Source of the DNA: Candidatus Mediterraneibacter faecavium
GTDB taxonomy: Bacteria > Bacillota > Clostridia > Lachnospirales > Lachnospiraceae
Reading direction: 5' to 3'
Length of the DNA stretch: 52,751 nucleotides
Assembly: GCA_019119995.1 (NCBI GenBank)
Contig: DWVY01000016.1
Coordinates: 1 to 52,751, forward strand
Made by a program: the position numbers and the translations under genes. Shown piece by piece: positions 8,269-14,541 of the stretch. The notes beneath the pieces are model-generated. The model was not told the DNA's origin. It did no database searches and saw nothing but the letters and a program-made list of their open reading frames with translations. Within the stretch, counting starts at the first letter, position 1; every line of letters begins with the position of its first letter.

Positions 8269-9294
8269 ATGAAGACGAAGAAAGTGACATTTACGGATAT
8301 CGCAAAGTATACCGGCTTCTCCAAGACTACGATCTCCCGGTATTTCAATGATCCGGATTCACTTACACTGGAAAACCAGCAGAAGATAGCGGAGGCTCTG
8401 GAGAATCTTGACTATAAGGAAAACAAAGTGGGAAGGATCCTTGCCAGCGGCAGGACGGAGTTCGTCGGCGTGATCATCCCCAACCTTTATATGCATTATT
8501 ATTCGGAGATGCTCAACCAGATCCTTTCTACTTATGAGAAGTACGGGTACAAATTCCTCGTATTCGCGGGAAATGAGAAGGCGGATGTGGAGAGAAAATA
8601 TATTGAAGAGCTGATGGCTTACAATATAGAAGGGATGATCGTCTTAAGTCCGACGATCCCGTCCGAAGAGCTTGCTTCCTATCATGTGCCGGTGGTGGGG
8701 ATCGAGCGGGAGGATCAGTACATTTCCAGCGTCAATACGGACAACTATATGGGCGGCGTGCAGGCCGCCAGCCTGCTCAGGAAGAGCGGCTGCGATATCC
8801 TGATCCATGTAAACGGCAACATCCCAGACAGCGCTCCTGCGTCAGGGCGTATCCGGGGGGTTGTGGACGTCTGCGAGGAATATAACGTGCCGTATGAGCT
8901 GATCCTGAGACATCTGGGCAATTCATTCGAGGAAAACAGAGAGAAGATCAAAGAAGTCATAGACCTGTTGGAGCAGAAGTATCCGGATCAGAAGAAAGGG
9001 ATCTTCATGCCCAACGATACCCATGCCAATGTACTGTTAAACCTGCTTTTCCAGAGATACGGCAGGCTGCCGGAGACATACCAGATCATCGGCTTTGATA
9101 ATTCACCGATCTCAAGGGAGGCAGTCATCCCCACGAGCACGGTAGGGCAGCAGATCTCCGTGATCGCGAACGAGGCGATGAAGATTTTGTCAGAGCAGAT
9201 GGAGGAGCGCAAGAAGAGAAGACCGGAGCCGCTAAAGGAACCGGTGCATAAAGTGATCCCGCCGATCCTGATCCGCAGGGAAACGACGGCGTGA
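8269..9294 (+). CDS. LacI-family transcriptional repressor
   Basis: This 341-residue regulator has the N-terminal LacI helix-turn-helix (VTFTDIAKYTGFSKTTISRYF, residues about 6-26) and hinge region, then a periplasmic-binding-protein-like sugar-sensing domain (VGVIIPNLYMHYYSEML onward; IGFDNSPISREAVIPTSTV near 270-290). It is divergent from the ABC operon and 98 bases upstream of GH32, with matching palindromes at both promoters. The likely role is repression of uptake and fructosidase genes until the sugar or its phosphate appears. The effector is not identifiable from sequence. Confidence 0.93.
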   Translation: MKTKKVTFTDIAKYTGFSKTTISRYFNDPDSLTLENQQKIAEALENLDYKENKVGRILASGRTEFVGVIIPNLYMHYYSEMLNQILSTYEKYGYKFLVFAGNEKADVERKYIEELMAYNIEGMIVLSPTIPSEELASYHVPVVGIEREDQYISSVNTDNYMGGVQAASLLRKSGCDILIHVNGNIPDSAPASGRIRGVVDVCEEYNVPYELILRHLGNSFEENREKIKEVIDLLEQKYPDQKKGIFMPNDTHANVLLNLLFQRYGRLPETYQIIGFDNSPISREAVIPTSTVGQQISVIANEAMKILSEQMEERKKRRPEPLKEPVHKVIPPILIRRETTA

Positions 9295-9392
9295 GAGGAG
9301 ATACCGGCACTGTCCGGTGGTTTTGCACGAGCGGGCATCCGACGGGAAACGAACCATATACAGAATAACAGATTGAAAAGGAGACAAGACCA

Positions 9393-10874
9393 ATGAGCCA
9401 GACTTTACGTGATGCAAGAAAATATGAAGAGACGAGAGAAAGACAGATAAAAGACGAACCGAGACCGGCGTTCCATCTGTCCACCCGCGTAGGGTGGCTG
9501 AACGATCCGAACGGATTTTCCTATTATAACGGGGAGTACCACCTGTTCTATCAATACCACCCCTATGATTCCCACTGGGGTCCGATGCACTGGGGCCACG
9601 CGGTGAGCAGCGATCTGCTCCACTGGCGGTATCTTCCGGCAGCCCTTGCGCCGGATACGGATTATGACAGGGACGGATGCTTCTCAGGAAGCGCGGTCAG
9701 TCTTGACGACGGCAGACATCTTCTGATGTATACGGGCGTGGTGAAAGAGACCCAGCCGGACGGAAGCGTGCGCGAGGTGCAGAGACAGTGCATTGCCACA
9801 GGAGACGGAACGGATTATGAGAAATACGCGGGAAACCCCGTACTTACAGAGGCGGACCTGCCGGAGGGCGGCAGCCGCTTTGATTTCCGCGATCCGCGGA
9901 TCTGGAGGACAGAGGATGGAACATTCCGCTGTGTGATAGGAAACTGTACGCCGGATAAGGACGGGAGGATCCTCCTTTTCAGCAGCAGGGACGGATTTGA
10001 GTGGAAGTTCGAGAAAACTCTGATCAGCAACAACGGACGTTTCGGCCGGATGTGGGAGTGCCCGGATTTCTTTGAACTGGACGGTAAACAGGTACTGCTT
10101 GTCAGCCCGCAGGATATGCTGCCGCAGGGGTTTGAATACCATAACGGAAACGGGACGGTATGCATTACAGGAAATTATGATAAGGAAACGGATACATTTA
10201 CGGAAGAGACGGATCAGGCGATCGATTACGGGATCGATTTTTACGCCCCGCAGACCGTGCTGGCGCCGGACGGACGCAGGATCATGATCGGCTGGATGCA
10301 GAACTGGGATACATGCAACCTTCATTCTCCGGAGAAACCGTGGTTCGGGCAGATGAGCCTGCCAAGAGAACTGTCGGTAAAGGACGGACGCCTGATCCAG
10401 AAGCCGATCCGTGAACTTGAGCAGATGCGGACGAATAAAGTGAGTTATGAAAATGCAGCGGTATCTGATGTGATCCGTCTGGACGGTGTGAAAGGACGCC
10501 GGATCGATATGGAACTGAGCCTGCGCCCGGCAGAAGGAGAAGAGATGTACCGCAAGTTTGCCGTGCGTTTTGCACAGAACGATACCTGCCATACGGCTGT
10601 CAGCTTCCGCCCCCACGAATCCATACTCAAAGTCGACCGGAAGTTCTCCGGCTCCAGAAGGGCGATCATCCACCAGCGCAGAAGTCTGGTCAACAGTGAA
10701 GACGGGAAGATCAGACTGCGCATTATACTGGATAATTTCAGTGTGGAAGTGTTCGTAAATGACGGGGAGCAGGTGCTTTCGGCAACATTGTACACGGATG
10801 TATCCGCTGACGGGATCTCATTTTATGCGGACGGGAAAGCGGTGGTCGATGTTGTGAAATATGACCTTATTTAA
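9393..10874 (+). CDS. GH32 beta-fructofuranosidase (sucrose/fructan hydrolase)
   Basis: This 493-residue enzyme has all three GH32 catalytic motifs: nucleophile in WLNDPNG (D38), transition-state stabiliser in FRDPR (D167) and acid/base in WECPDFF (E222). The five-bladed propeller is followed by a C-terminal beta-sandwich (from about 350) ending with the SVEVFVNDGEQV signature. There is no signal peptide, so it acts in the cytoplasm on imported sucrose, sucrose-phosphate or short fructo-oligosaccharides. The start is backed by an AAAGGAGA site. It follows the lacI-family gene in the same direction and fits the ABC importer upstream. Substrate preference within GH32 cannot be read from these motifs. 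Confidence 0.95.
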   Translation: MSQTLRDARKYEETRERQIKDEPRPAFHLSTRVGWLNDPNGFSYYNGEYHLFYQYHPYDSHWGPMHWGHAVSSDLLHWRYLPAALAPDTDYDRDGCFSGSAVSLDDGRHLLMYTGVVKETQPDGSVREVQRQCIATGDGTDYEKYAGNPVLTEADLPEGGSRFDFRDPRIWRTEDGTFRCVIGNCTPDKDGRILLFSSRDGFEWKFEKTLISNNGRFGRMWECPDFFELDGKQVLLVSPQDMLPQGFEYHNGNGTVCITGNYDKETDTFTEETDQAIDYGIDFYAPQTVLAPDGRRIMIGWMQNWDTCNLHSPEKPWFGQMSLPRELSVKDGRLIQKPIRELEQMRTNKVSYENAAVSDVIRLDGVKGRRIDMELSLRPAEGEEMYRKFAVRFAQNDTCHTAVSFRPHESILKVDRKFSGSRRAIIHQRRSLVNSEDGKIRLRIILDNFSVEVFVNDGEQVLSATLYTDVSADGISFYADGKAVVDVVKYDLI

Positions 10875-10903
10875 TTGACTTGTTTGTGGAGAACGGCTAT
10901 AAT
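10875..10903 (+). promoter_or_regulatory. Strong sigma-A promoter in an intergenic region
   Basis: TTGACT at 10875-10880 and a perfect TATAAT at 10898-10903 are spaced by exactly 17 bp. It begins right after the GH32 stop codon. No open reading frame lies downstream before the terminator at 10961-11003. Confidence 0.7.
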
Positions 10904-10909
10904 ATATGC

Positions 10910-11003
10910 AACCAGAGAGTCGTTGCCAGCATATATCTGGCCGCTGGTAGTTGTGAATTAAAAATAGTGCCTTACTTTACCAGAGTGGAGGGCACTATTT
11001 TTT
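10910..11003 (+). ncRNA. Candidate small RNA (~95 nt)
   Basis: A near-consensus promoter (10875-10903) and an intrinsic terminator (10961-11003) bracket about 95 bases with no coding potential. The 5' part can fold: ACCAG at 10911-10915 can pair with CTGGT at 10944-10948, enclosing GCCAG/CTGGC (10925-10929 / 10937-10941). ACCAGAG occurs twice (10911 and about 10979). I do not recognise an RNA family. It lies between two convergent protein genes, so it is not a leader of either. The AraC gene is encoded opposite its far end. It is inferred from promoter plus terminator only. Confidence 0.5.
10961..11003. terminator. Intrinsic terminator, usable in both directions
   Basis: AAAATAGTGCC at 10961-10971 pairs with GGCACTATTTT at 10991-11001 and is followed by more T residues. 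It would end the candidate small RNA and GH32 on the plus strand and the AraC gene on the minus strand. Confidence 0.85.
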
Positions 11004-11029
11004 ATGCCTGAAAATTGTTATAACAAGAG

Positions 11030-12079
11030 TCATCGAATCTTCGTCTGCTTCCGGTACTGCAGCGGCGTCACTCCGTATTGTTTCTTAAACACATTCTGAA
11101 AATAGGACTGGCTGGAGAAGCAGAGAAAGCTGCTGATCTCGGCCAGGCTTTTTTCGCTGTAGGTGAGAAGGCTCTTCGCCTCCTCCAGCTTGCACCGCAT
11201 AATGTAGGCGCCCATCTGGATGCCCAGCTCGCTTTTAAAATGCTTCATCATATAGGAACTGCTCCGGTTCACATGGGCGGCAGCGTCTTCGATGGAAATG
11301 GATTCGTTGGTATGCTCCCGGATGTAGGTCATACACTTGTAGACGTCGGGGGAGATGCCATCCGGAATGTGATGCTCGCCGGAACGCTGGCAGAAATCCA
11401 TGAGCATGACGTATTGAAGCTGATTGATCCTTTCAATCTTGGTCAGCTGCTCGCATTCCTGTATGTAGTAGTCCATGAGCTGATAGGTCTTTTCCACATC
11501 CACGCCGCCGGGGATGGCTCCCATCATTCCTGCCTTTGTCACCACGGAGATAAATACATTCTTTGCATGGCGCAGGGGAGAAGCCGCCATTTTCCCTTCT
11601 TTTAAGGGCGGTCTTGTGGCGCTCAGGAATTTCTTCAGTTTCTCTGTATTGCCCTCTTTGACGAGCTGATATAATTCCAGTTCGAAATAATAGGAATTGT
11701 GCGTGTTTTCTTCTTCCTGATCTTCTGCCATGCGGCCGGTCTGCTGTTCTTTCCGGCTTCTGATATCAAGGTCATCCTCTGAGAAGAACTTTCCCATATC
11801 GACTGTCTTGTGGTTGAGGCATTGATGCAAAAGCGCAAGGTACTGGGCAAACTGAGTCTGGCTGAGGCGCGGCACTGCATATATCATCTCAATAAAGAGC
11901 TCACGCTGTTCAAGAGGAACTGCGGCGCCTTTTACAGCCTGACGGATGATCTCGTCCGTGACGGGAACGCTGAAGACAGGACCGAGGATCAGGTCATATC
12001 CGGTGCCCTCGACCATGATGCGGCCGTATTCGATATCCGGGTAATCCCCGCAGAAGCAGGGGTTGTTCTCCTCATTCAT
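11030..12079 (-). CDS. AraC-family regulator, main frame (N-terminus displaced)
   Basis: This 349-residue open frame holds a sensor-like region, then a C-terminal AraC/XylS DNA-binding domain (about 250-347) with two helix-turn-helix units and the closing LCFSSQSYFQN...FKKQYGVTPLQYRKQ. It is a clear paralogue of the AraC gene at 39832-41028, but that protein begins about 50 residues earlier. The missing start is present in another frame at 12076-12225, meeting this frame in an ATGA overlap. Either a one-base indel split the gene or the two parts are translated by coupling. Target sites of the regulator may be the TTACAAT repeats, including one at its own promoter. Confidence 0.8.
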   Translation of the reverse strand: MNEENNPCFCGDYPDIEYGRIMVEGTGYDLILGPVFSVPVTDEIIRQAVKGAAVPLEQRELFIEMIYAVPRLSQTQFAQYLALLHQCLNHKTVDMGKFFSEDDLDIRSRKEQQTGRMAEDQEEENTHNSYYFELELYQLVKEGNTEKLKKFLSATRPPLKEGKMAASPLRHAKNVFISVVTKAGMMGAIPGGVDVEKTYQLMDYYIQECEQLTKIERINQLQYVMLMDFCQRSGEHHIPDGISPDVYKCMTYIREHTNESISIEDAAAHVNRSSSYMMKHFKSELGIQMGAYIMRCKLEEAKSLLTYSEKSLAEISSFLCFSSQSYFQNVFKKQYGVTPLQYRKQTKIR

Positions 12080-12225
12080 AGGGAACTGTTCTCGGTAAAT
12101 ACAGGAGTTGTGCCAAGAATATCATGCAAAGAGGAGTATATGGCATGATCATTTTTGGTCAGCGTTACCGGGATATTTGTGGCTGAATAAAAATTTCTGC
12201 ACAGGGCGATGTAGTCCATTTCCAT
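12076..12225 (-). pseudogene. N-terminal part of the split AraC regulator
   Basis: This 49-codon frame reads MEMDYIALCRNFYSATNIPV and onward and ends in TGA at 12078-12076. It matches the first ~50 residues of the paralogue at 39832-41028 (IxxxEAFCRLFYASFAIPVS pattern, then a conserved ...LG...(L/V)F segment). It has a good AGGAAGAG ribosome site and lies directly under promoter TTGCAA-17-TAAGAT. The downstream frame begins at the ATG inside CTATGA, so translation could restart there. A sequencing error or a true frameshift mutation are the simplest explanations. Confidence 0.7.
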
Positions 12226-12260
12226 AATGCATCTCTTCCTTTTCTCTTTCTTTATCCCTT

Positions 12261-12290
12261 ATCTTACAATTCCAAGAAGAATTTTGCAAT
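12261..12290 (-). promoter_or_regulatory. Promoter of the split AraC gene with repeated TTACAAT-type site
   Basis: On the plus strand TTACAAT starts at 12264 and TTGCAAT at 12284, a 20 bp period. Read on the minus strand the same bases give TTGCAA (12289-12284), a 17 bp spacer and TAAGAT (12266-12261), a plausible promoter for the AraC gene. Overlap of the site with the promoter suggests autoregulation. Confidence 0.55.
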
Positions 12291-12336
12291 ATTATAAAGC
12301 AGATGTTTCGACAGAGGGGAAGTATAATATCTACAA

Positions 12337-12447
12337 TTGTCCGCCAAAAGCTATTTCGAGCTTGGAGACCGGAAAGTACTGTTTCTGGAAACTCCGGGAC
12401 ATACGCAGGGGAGCATCTGCCTGTTCGATGAGAAAAACTCCCTGTCA
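12337..12447 (+). pseudogene. Fragment of a metallo-beta-lactamase-fold hydrolase
   Basis: About 37 in-frame codons read YFELGDRKVLFLETPGHTQG and SICLFDEKN, the characteristic strand and TPGHTxGSI(C)L metal-binding segment of MBL-fold (glyoxalase II-like) hydrolases. The zinc-ligand histidine of TPGHT is present. The N-terminal HxHxDH motif and everything after DEKNSL are missing; the frame then runs into unrelated sequence. No ATG or ribosome site is seen. It is a gene remnant in a decaying segment. Confidence 0.65.
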
Positions 12448-12483
12448 ATAGTAAACAAAACTAAAAAATACAGGAAAGCAGTA

Positions 12484-12522
12484 AAAATCCGGGTATATCG
12501 CAGGCGGGTATACCCGGATTTT
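12484..12522. terminator. Intrinsic terminator of the second AAA-ATPase gene
   Basis: AAAATCCGGGTATA at 12484-12497 pairs perfectly with TATACCCGGATTTT at 12509-12522, a 14 bp stem with A/T flanks, 23 bases beyond the stop codon of the minus-strand gene. Confidence 0.85.
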
Positions 12523-12544
12523 ATAATCGGCTGCCTTCTGAATC

Positions 12545-14128
12545 TTAAGCCTGACAGGAACTGAGTTTTTCAATGAGACATTCATGTTTTTTCGTCTGCC
12601 TGTTATAATTAATTCCTACAAGCAGCAGATTATCTTTATATTCATCTAATACACCTGTATAATTTTTCTCTTTTATCTGTTGGATTGCCCCCTGCGCCGA
12701 GCAATCCCATTTCAGCTCCACCAGCATAGCCGGCTTGCCGGTGTGTTTTCTGGGAATAAACGCCATATCCGCGAAGCCTTTTCCCGCCGGACATTCTCTG
12801 ATCAGGGTATAGTCTTTCTGCGCCGTGTAATATGCGATTGTTATTACGCAGCTTAATGCGGTTTCATTATTATACGTTAAGATAGAAGTGTTCTCCATAT
12901 GAGTCCTGTCCAGTTCTTCCGCCACAATATCTGCTTCCTGCCGGATCGTCGCGTCCAGAAGTCTATCCGATGCAGCTAAGGCGGATGATATTCCCTTCCA
13001 TCCGCTGAACTCCACAGAGTTTTTGAATTCATCCGCAACTTCCTGATTGGGAATATAGATTTCTTTCTTTTCTGAGTCGTACGCAAGATATCCAAGATGG
13101 ATCAAAAGGGTCAGGACGTCGTCTTTTCCGTTTATATTCAGCATGTCATTTTGGAAAGTACGCGTATTGATCTTACAGCGCAGACCGCCCAGCATAGATA
13201 CAATAGCTTCTTTTAGTCCGTCCAGATCCATATCTATATAGTATTTTAGGGACTCATATGTCTCAGTTTCCGTCCAGTAATCTCCGAACTCATTGTTTTG
13301 TATTGCCTGGATAATTGAGTTTGGACTGTAAACGGAATGCACTTTACTAAAAGAATATCCGTCATACCACTTCTTTGCATCATCAAAATCCATGTCAAAT
13401 CTTTCGCAGAGTTCCCTTACTTCTTTTTCGGTGAATCCTACATATTCGGCAAGTTTCTGCGGCTGTATCATGGTATATTCCCGAAAGTCCGTTAAGGCGG
13501 ACTGGGTGCCGTATTTTTTTATCGGCAGAATTCCTGTCATATATGCAGCTTCGATCATCTTATCCGTCAGGCTGCTTTTAAAGAGCCCGCGGAGAAGCTG
13601 GAGATATTCTTTCTGAAGATCAACGTCAGCTGTGGCTTCCCGAAAAAGCGCATCCCATTCGTCGATGATAATAATAAATTTATCTCCTGCGGCGTCGCTG
13701 ATATCGCTTAAAGCAATGGGAAGAGAACGCTGTTCTTCTGTTGCGCCGGGATACTCATCTTTTAACTCTTTAATTACCTCTTTCTGCAGATATTTCACAG
13801 TTCCTTCAATGTGTTCCGCGGTTGAGATAAACCATGTGATATCAAGATAGATCACAGGATATTGATTTAAATGCGTTTCAAAATCATCTGAAGAAGCAAT
13901 GTCCAGATCCAGAAAAAGTTCTCTGGAACTGCAGCTTCTGTCATAGTAGGCGCACAGCATCTGAGTCGCGAATGATTTCCCGAATCGTCTCGGTCTGCTT
14001 ACGCAAGTCAGTTTATCTTTAGTGCCAAGCGTACGGTTTATATATTCGATCAAACCCGTTTTATCCACATACAATCCTTTTCGTATGGATTGAAATCCTG
14101 CATTTCCCAAATTCAGATATCTGCTCAA
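12545..14128 (-). CDS. AAA-ATPase-like / PD-(D/E)XK nuclease family protein (second copy)
   Basis: This 527-residue protein is a diverged member of the family seen at 651-2321. Recognisable are the opening YLNLGNAGFQSIRKGLYVDK, the degenerate P-loop SRPRRFGKS, IIIIDEWDALF as Walker B, WYDGYSF in the linker, and a C-terminal nuclease-like core with D in FADMAFIPR then MLVELKW. I favour a TTG start at 14128: GGAAGGGAGAG precedes it by 7 bases and family members begin near this point. An ATG-type start at 14275 would add 49 residues without family character. It is AT-richer than its neighbours and sits between two similar 45 bp segments (12264 and 14250), as if inserted. The biological role is unknown. 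Confidence 0.82.
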   Translation of the reverse strand: MSRYLNLGNAGFQSIRKGLYVDKTGLIEYINRTLGTKDKLTCVSRPRRFGKSFATQMLCAYYDRSCSSRELFLDLDIASSDDFETHLNQYPVIYLDITWFISTAEHIEGTVKYLQKEVIKELKDEYPGATEEQRSLPIALSDISDAAGDKFIIIIDEWDALFREATADVDLQKEYLQLLRGLFKSSLTDKMIEAAYMTGILPIKKYGTQSALTDFREYTMIQPQKLAEYVGFTEKEVRELCERFDMDFDDAKKWYDGYSFSKVHSVYSPNSIIQAIQNNEFGDYWTETETYESLKYYIDMDLDGLKEAIVSMLGGLRCKINTRTFQNDMLNINGKDDVLTLLIHLGYLAYDSEKKEIYIPNQEVADEFKNSVEFSGWKGISSALAASDRLLDATIRQEADIVAEELDRTHMENTSILTYNNETALSCVITIAYYTAQKDYTLIRECPAGKGFADMAFIPRKHTGKPAMLVELKWDCSAQGAIQQIKEKNYTGVLDEYKDNLLLVGINYNRQTKKHECLIEKLSSCQA

Positions 14129-14246
14129 TTCCGCACTCTCCCTTCCGTGATTCTCAGGTCTGATACAATTATAGGAGAAGTATCCGGAAAAGTAAACACA
14201 ATTGACGCCAGGTTCCGGCAGCCGGATCATTCTCCATATTTCTCTT

Positions 14247-14301
14247 ATTTTACAATTCCAGAAAGAATATTGCAATATTTAAAACCCGTCTGATGTTAAG
14301 A
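14247..14301. promoter_or_regulatory. TTACAAT-type repeated site with divergent promoters
   Basis: TTACAAT at 14250 and TTGCAAT at 14270 are 20 bp apart. Plus strand: TAAGAT at 14296-14301 could be the -10 box for the GH gene at 14542. Minus strand: TTGCAA (14275-14270), 17 bp, TAAAAT (14252-14247) forms a promoter for the AAA-ATPase gene. The site is about 80% identical to the one at 12261-12290. Confidence 0.5.
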
Positions 14302-14312
14302 TGCAGTCAATG

Positions 14313-14509
14313 AAGTTACAGTTCACACCGTACTCAGGAACAGGAATATGCAACGTCATGCTTGCATGTAAGGGGCATTTTCCTGTTCCTGAGTTCGAGT
14401 GGAACTCGTAACCGCCGCCCACATAAGCAGTCTTAGCACGTAGTGCGGGACTGGAGCGCATCAGCGCGACGAATGCGCATGCGGGCGGCGGTTAGGTGTG
14501 AACTGTAAC
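14313..14509 (+). mobile_element. MITE-like element, copy 1
   Basis: This ~197 bp element begins (A)GTTACAGTTCACACC and ends with the exact inverse GGTGTGAACTGTAAC, a 15 bp terminal inverted repeat. TCAATGA flanks it at 14306-14312 and 14510-14516, a 7 bp direct repeat (8 bp with one mismatch). Inside are two further hairpins: ACTCAGGAACAGG / CCTGTTCCTGAGT and AACCGCCGCCC / GGGCGGCGGTT. There is no transposase gene. A second copy in opposite orientation lies at 16984-17179. It sits between promoter site 14250-14301 and the ribosome site of the GH gene, so it would be part of the mRNA leader. Confidence 0.85.
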
Positions 14510-14541
14510 TCAATGATAGCTGACAGATAGGAGGAAAAAAC

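Noticed and set aside
9684..10673. A 329-residue frame opposite GH32
   Set aside because: Antisense to intact catalytic motifs; no family features; GC-rich codon shadow.
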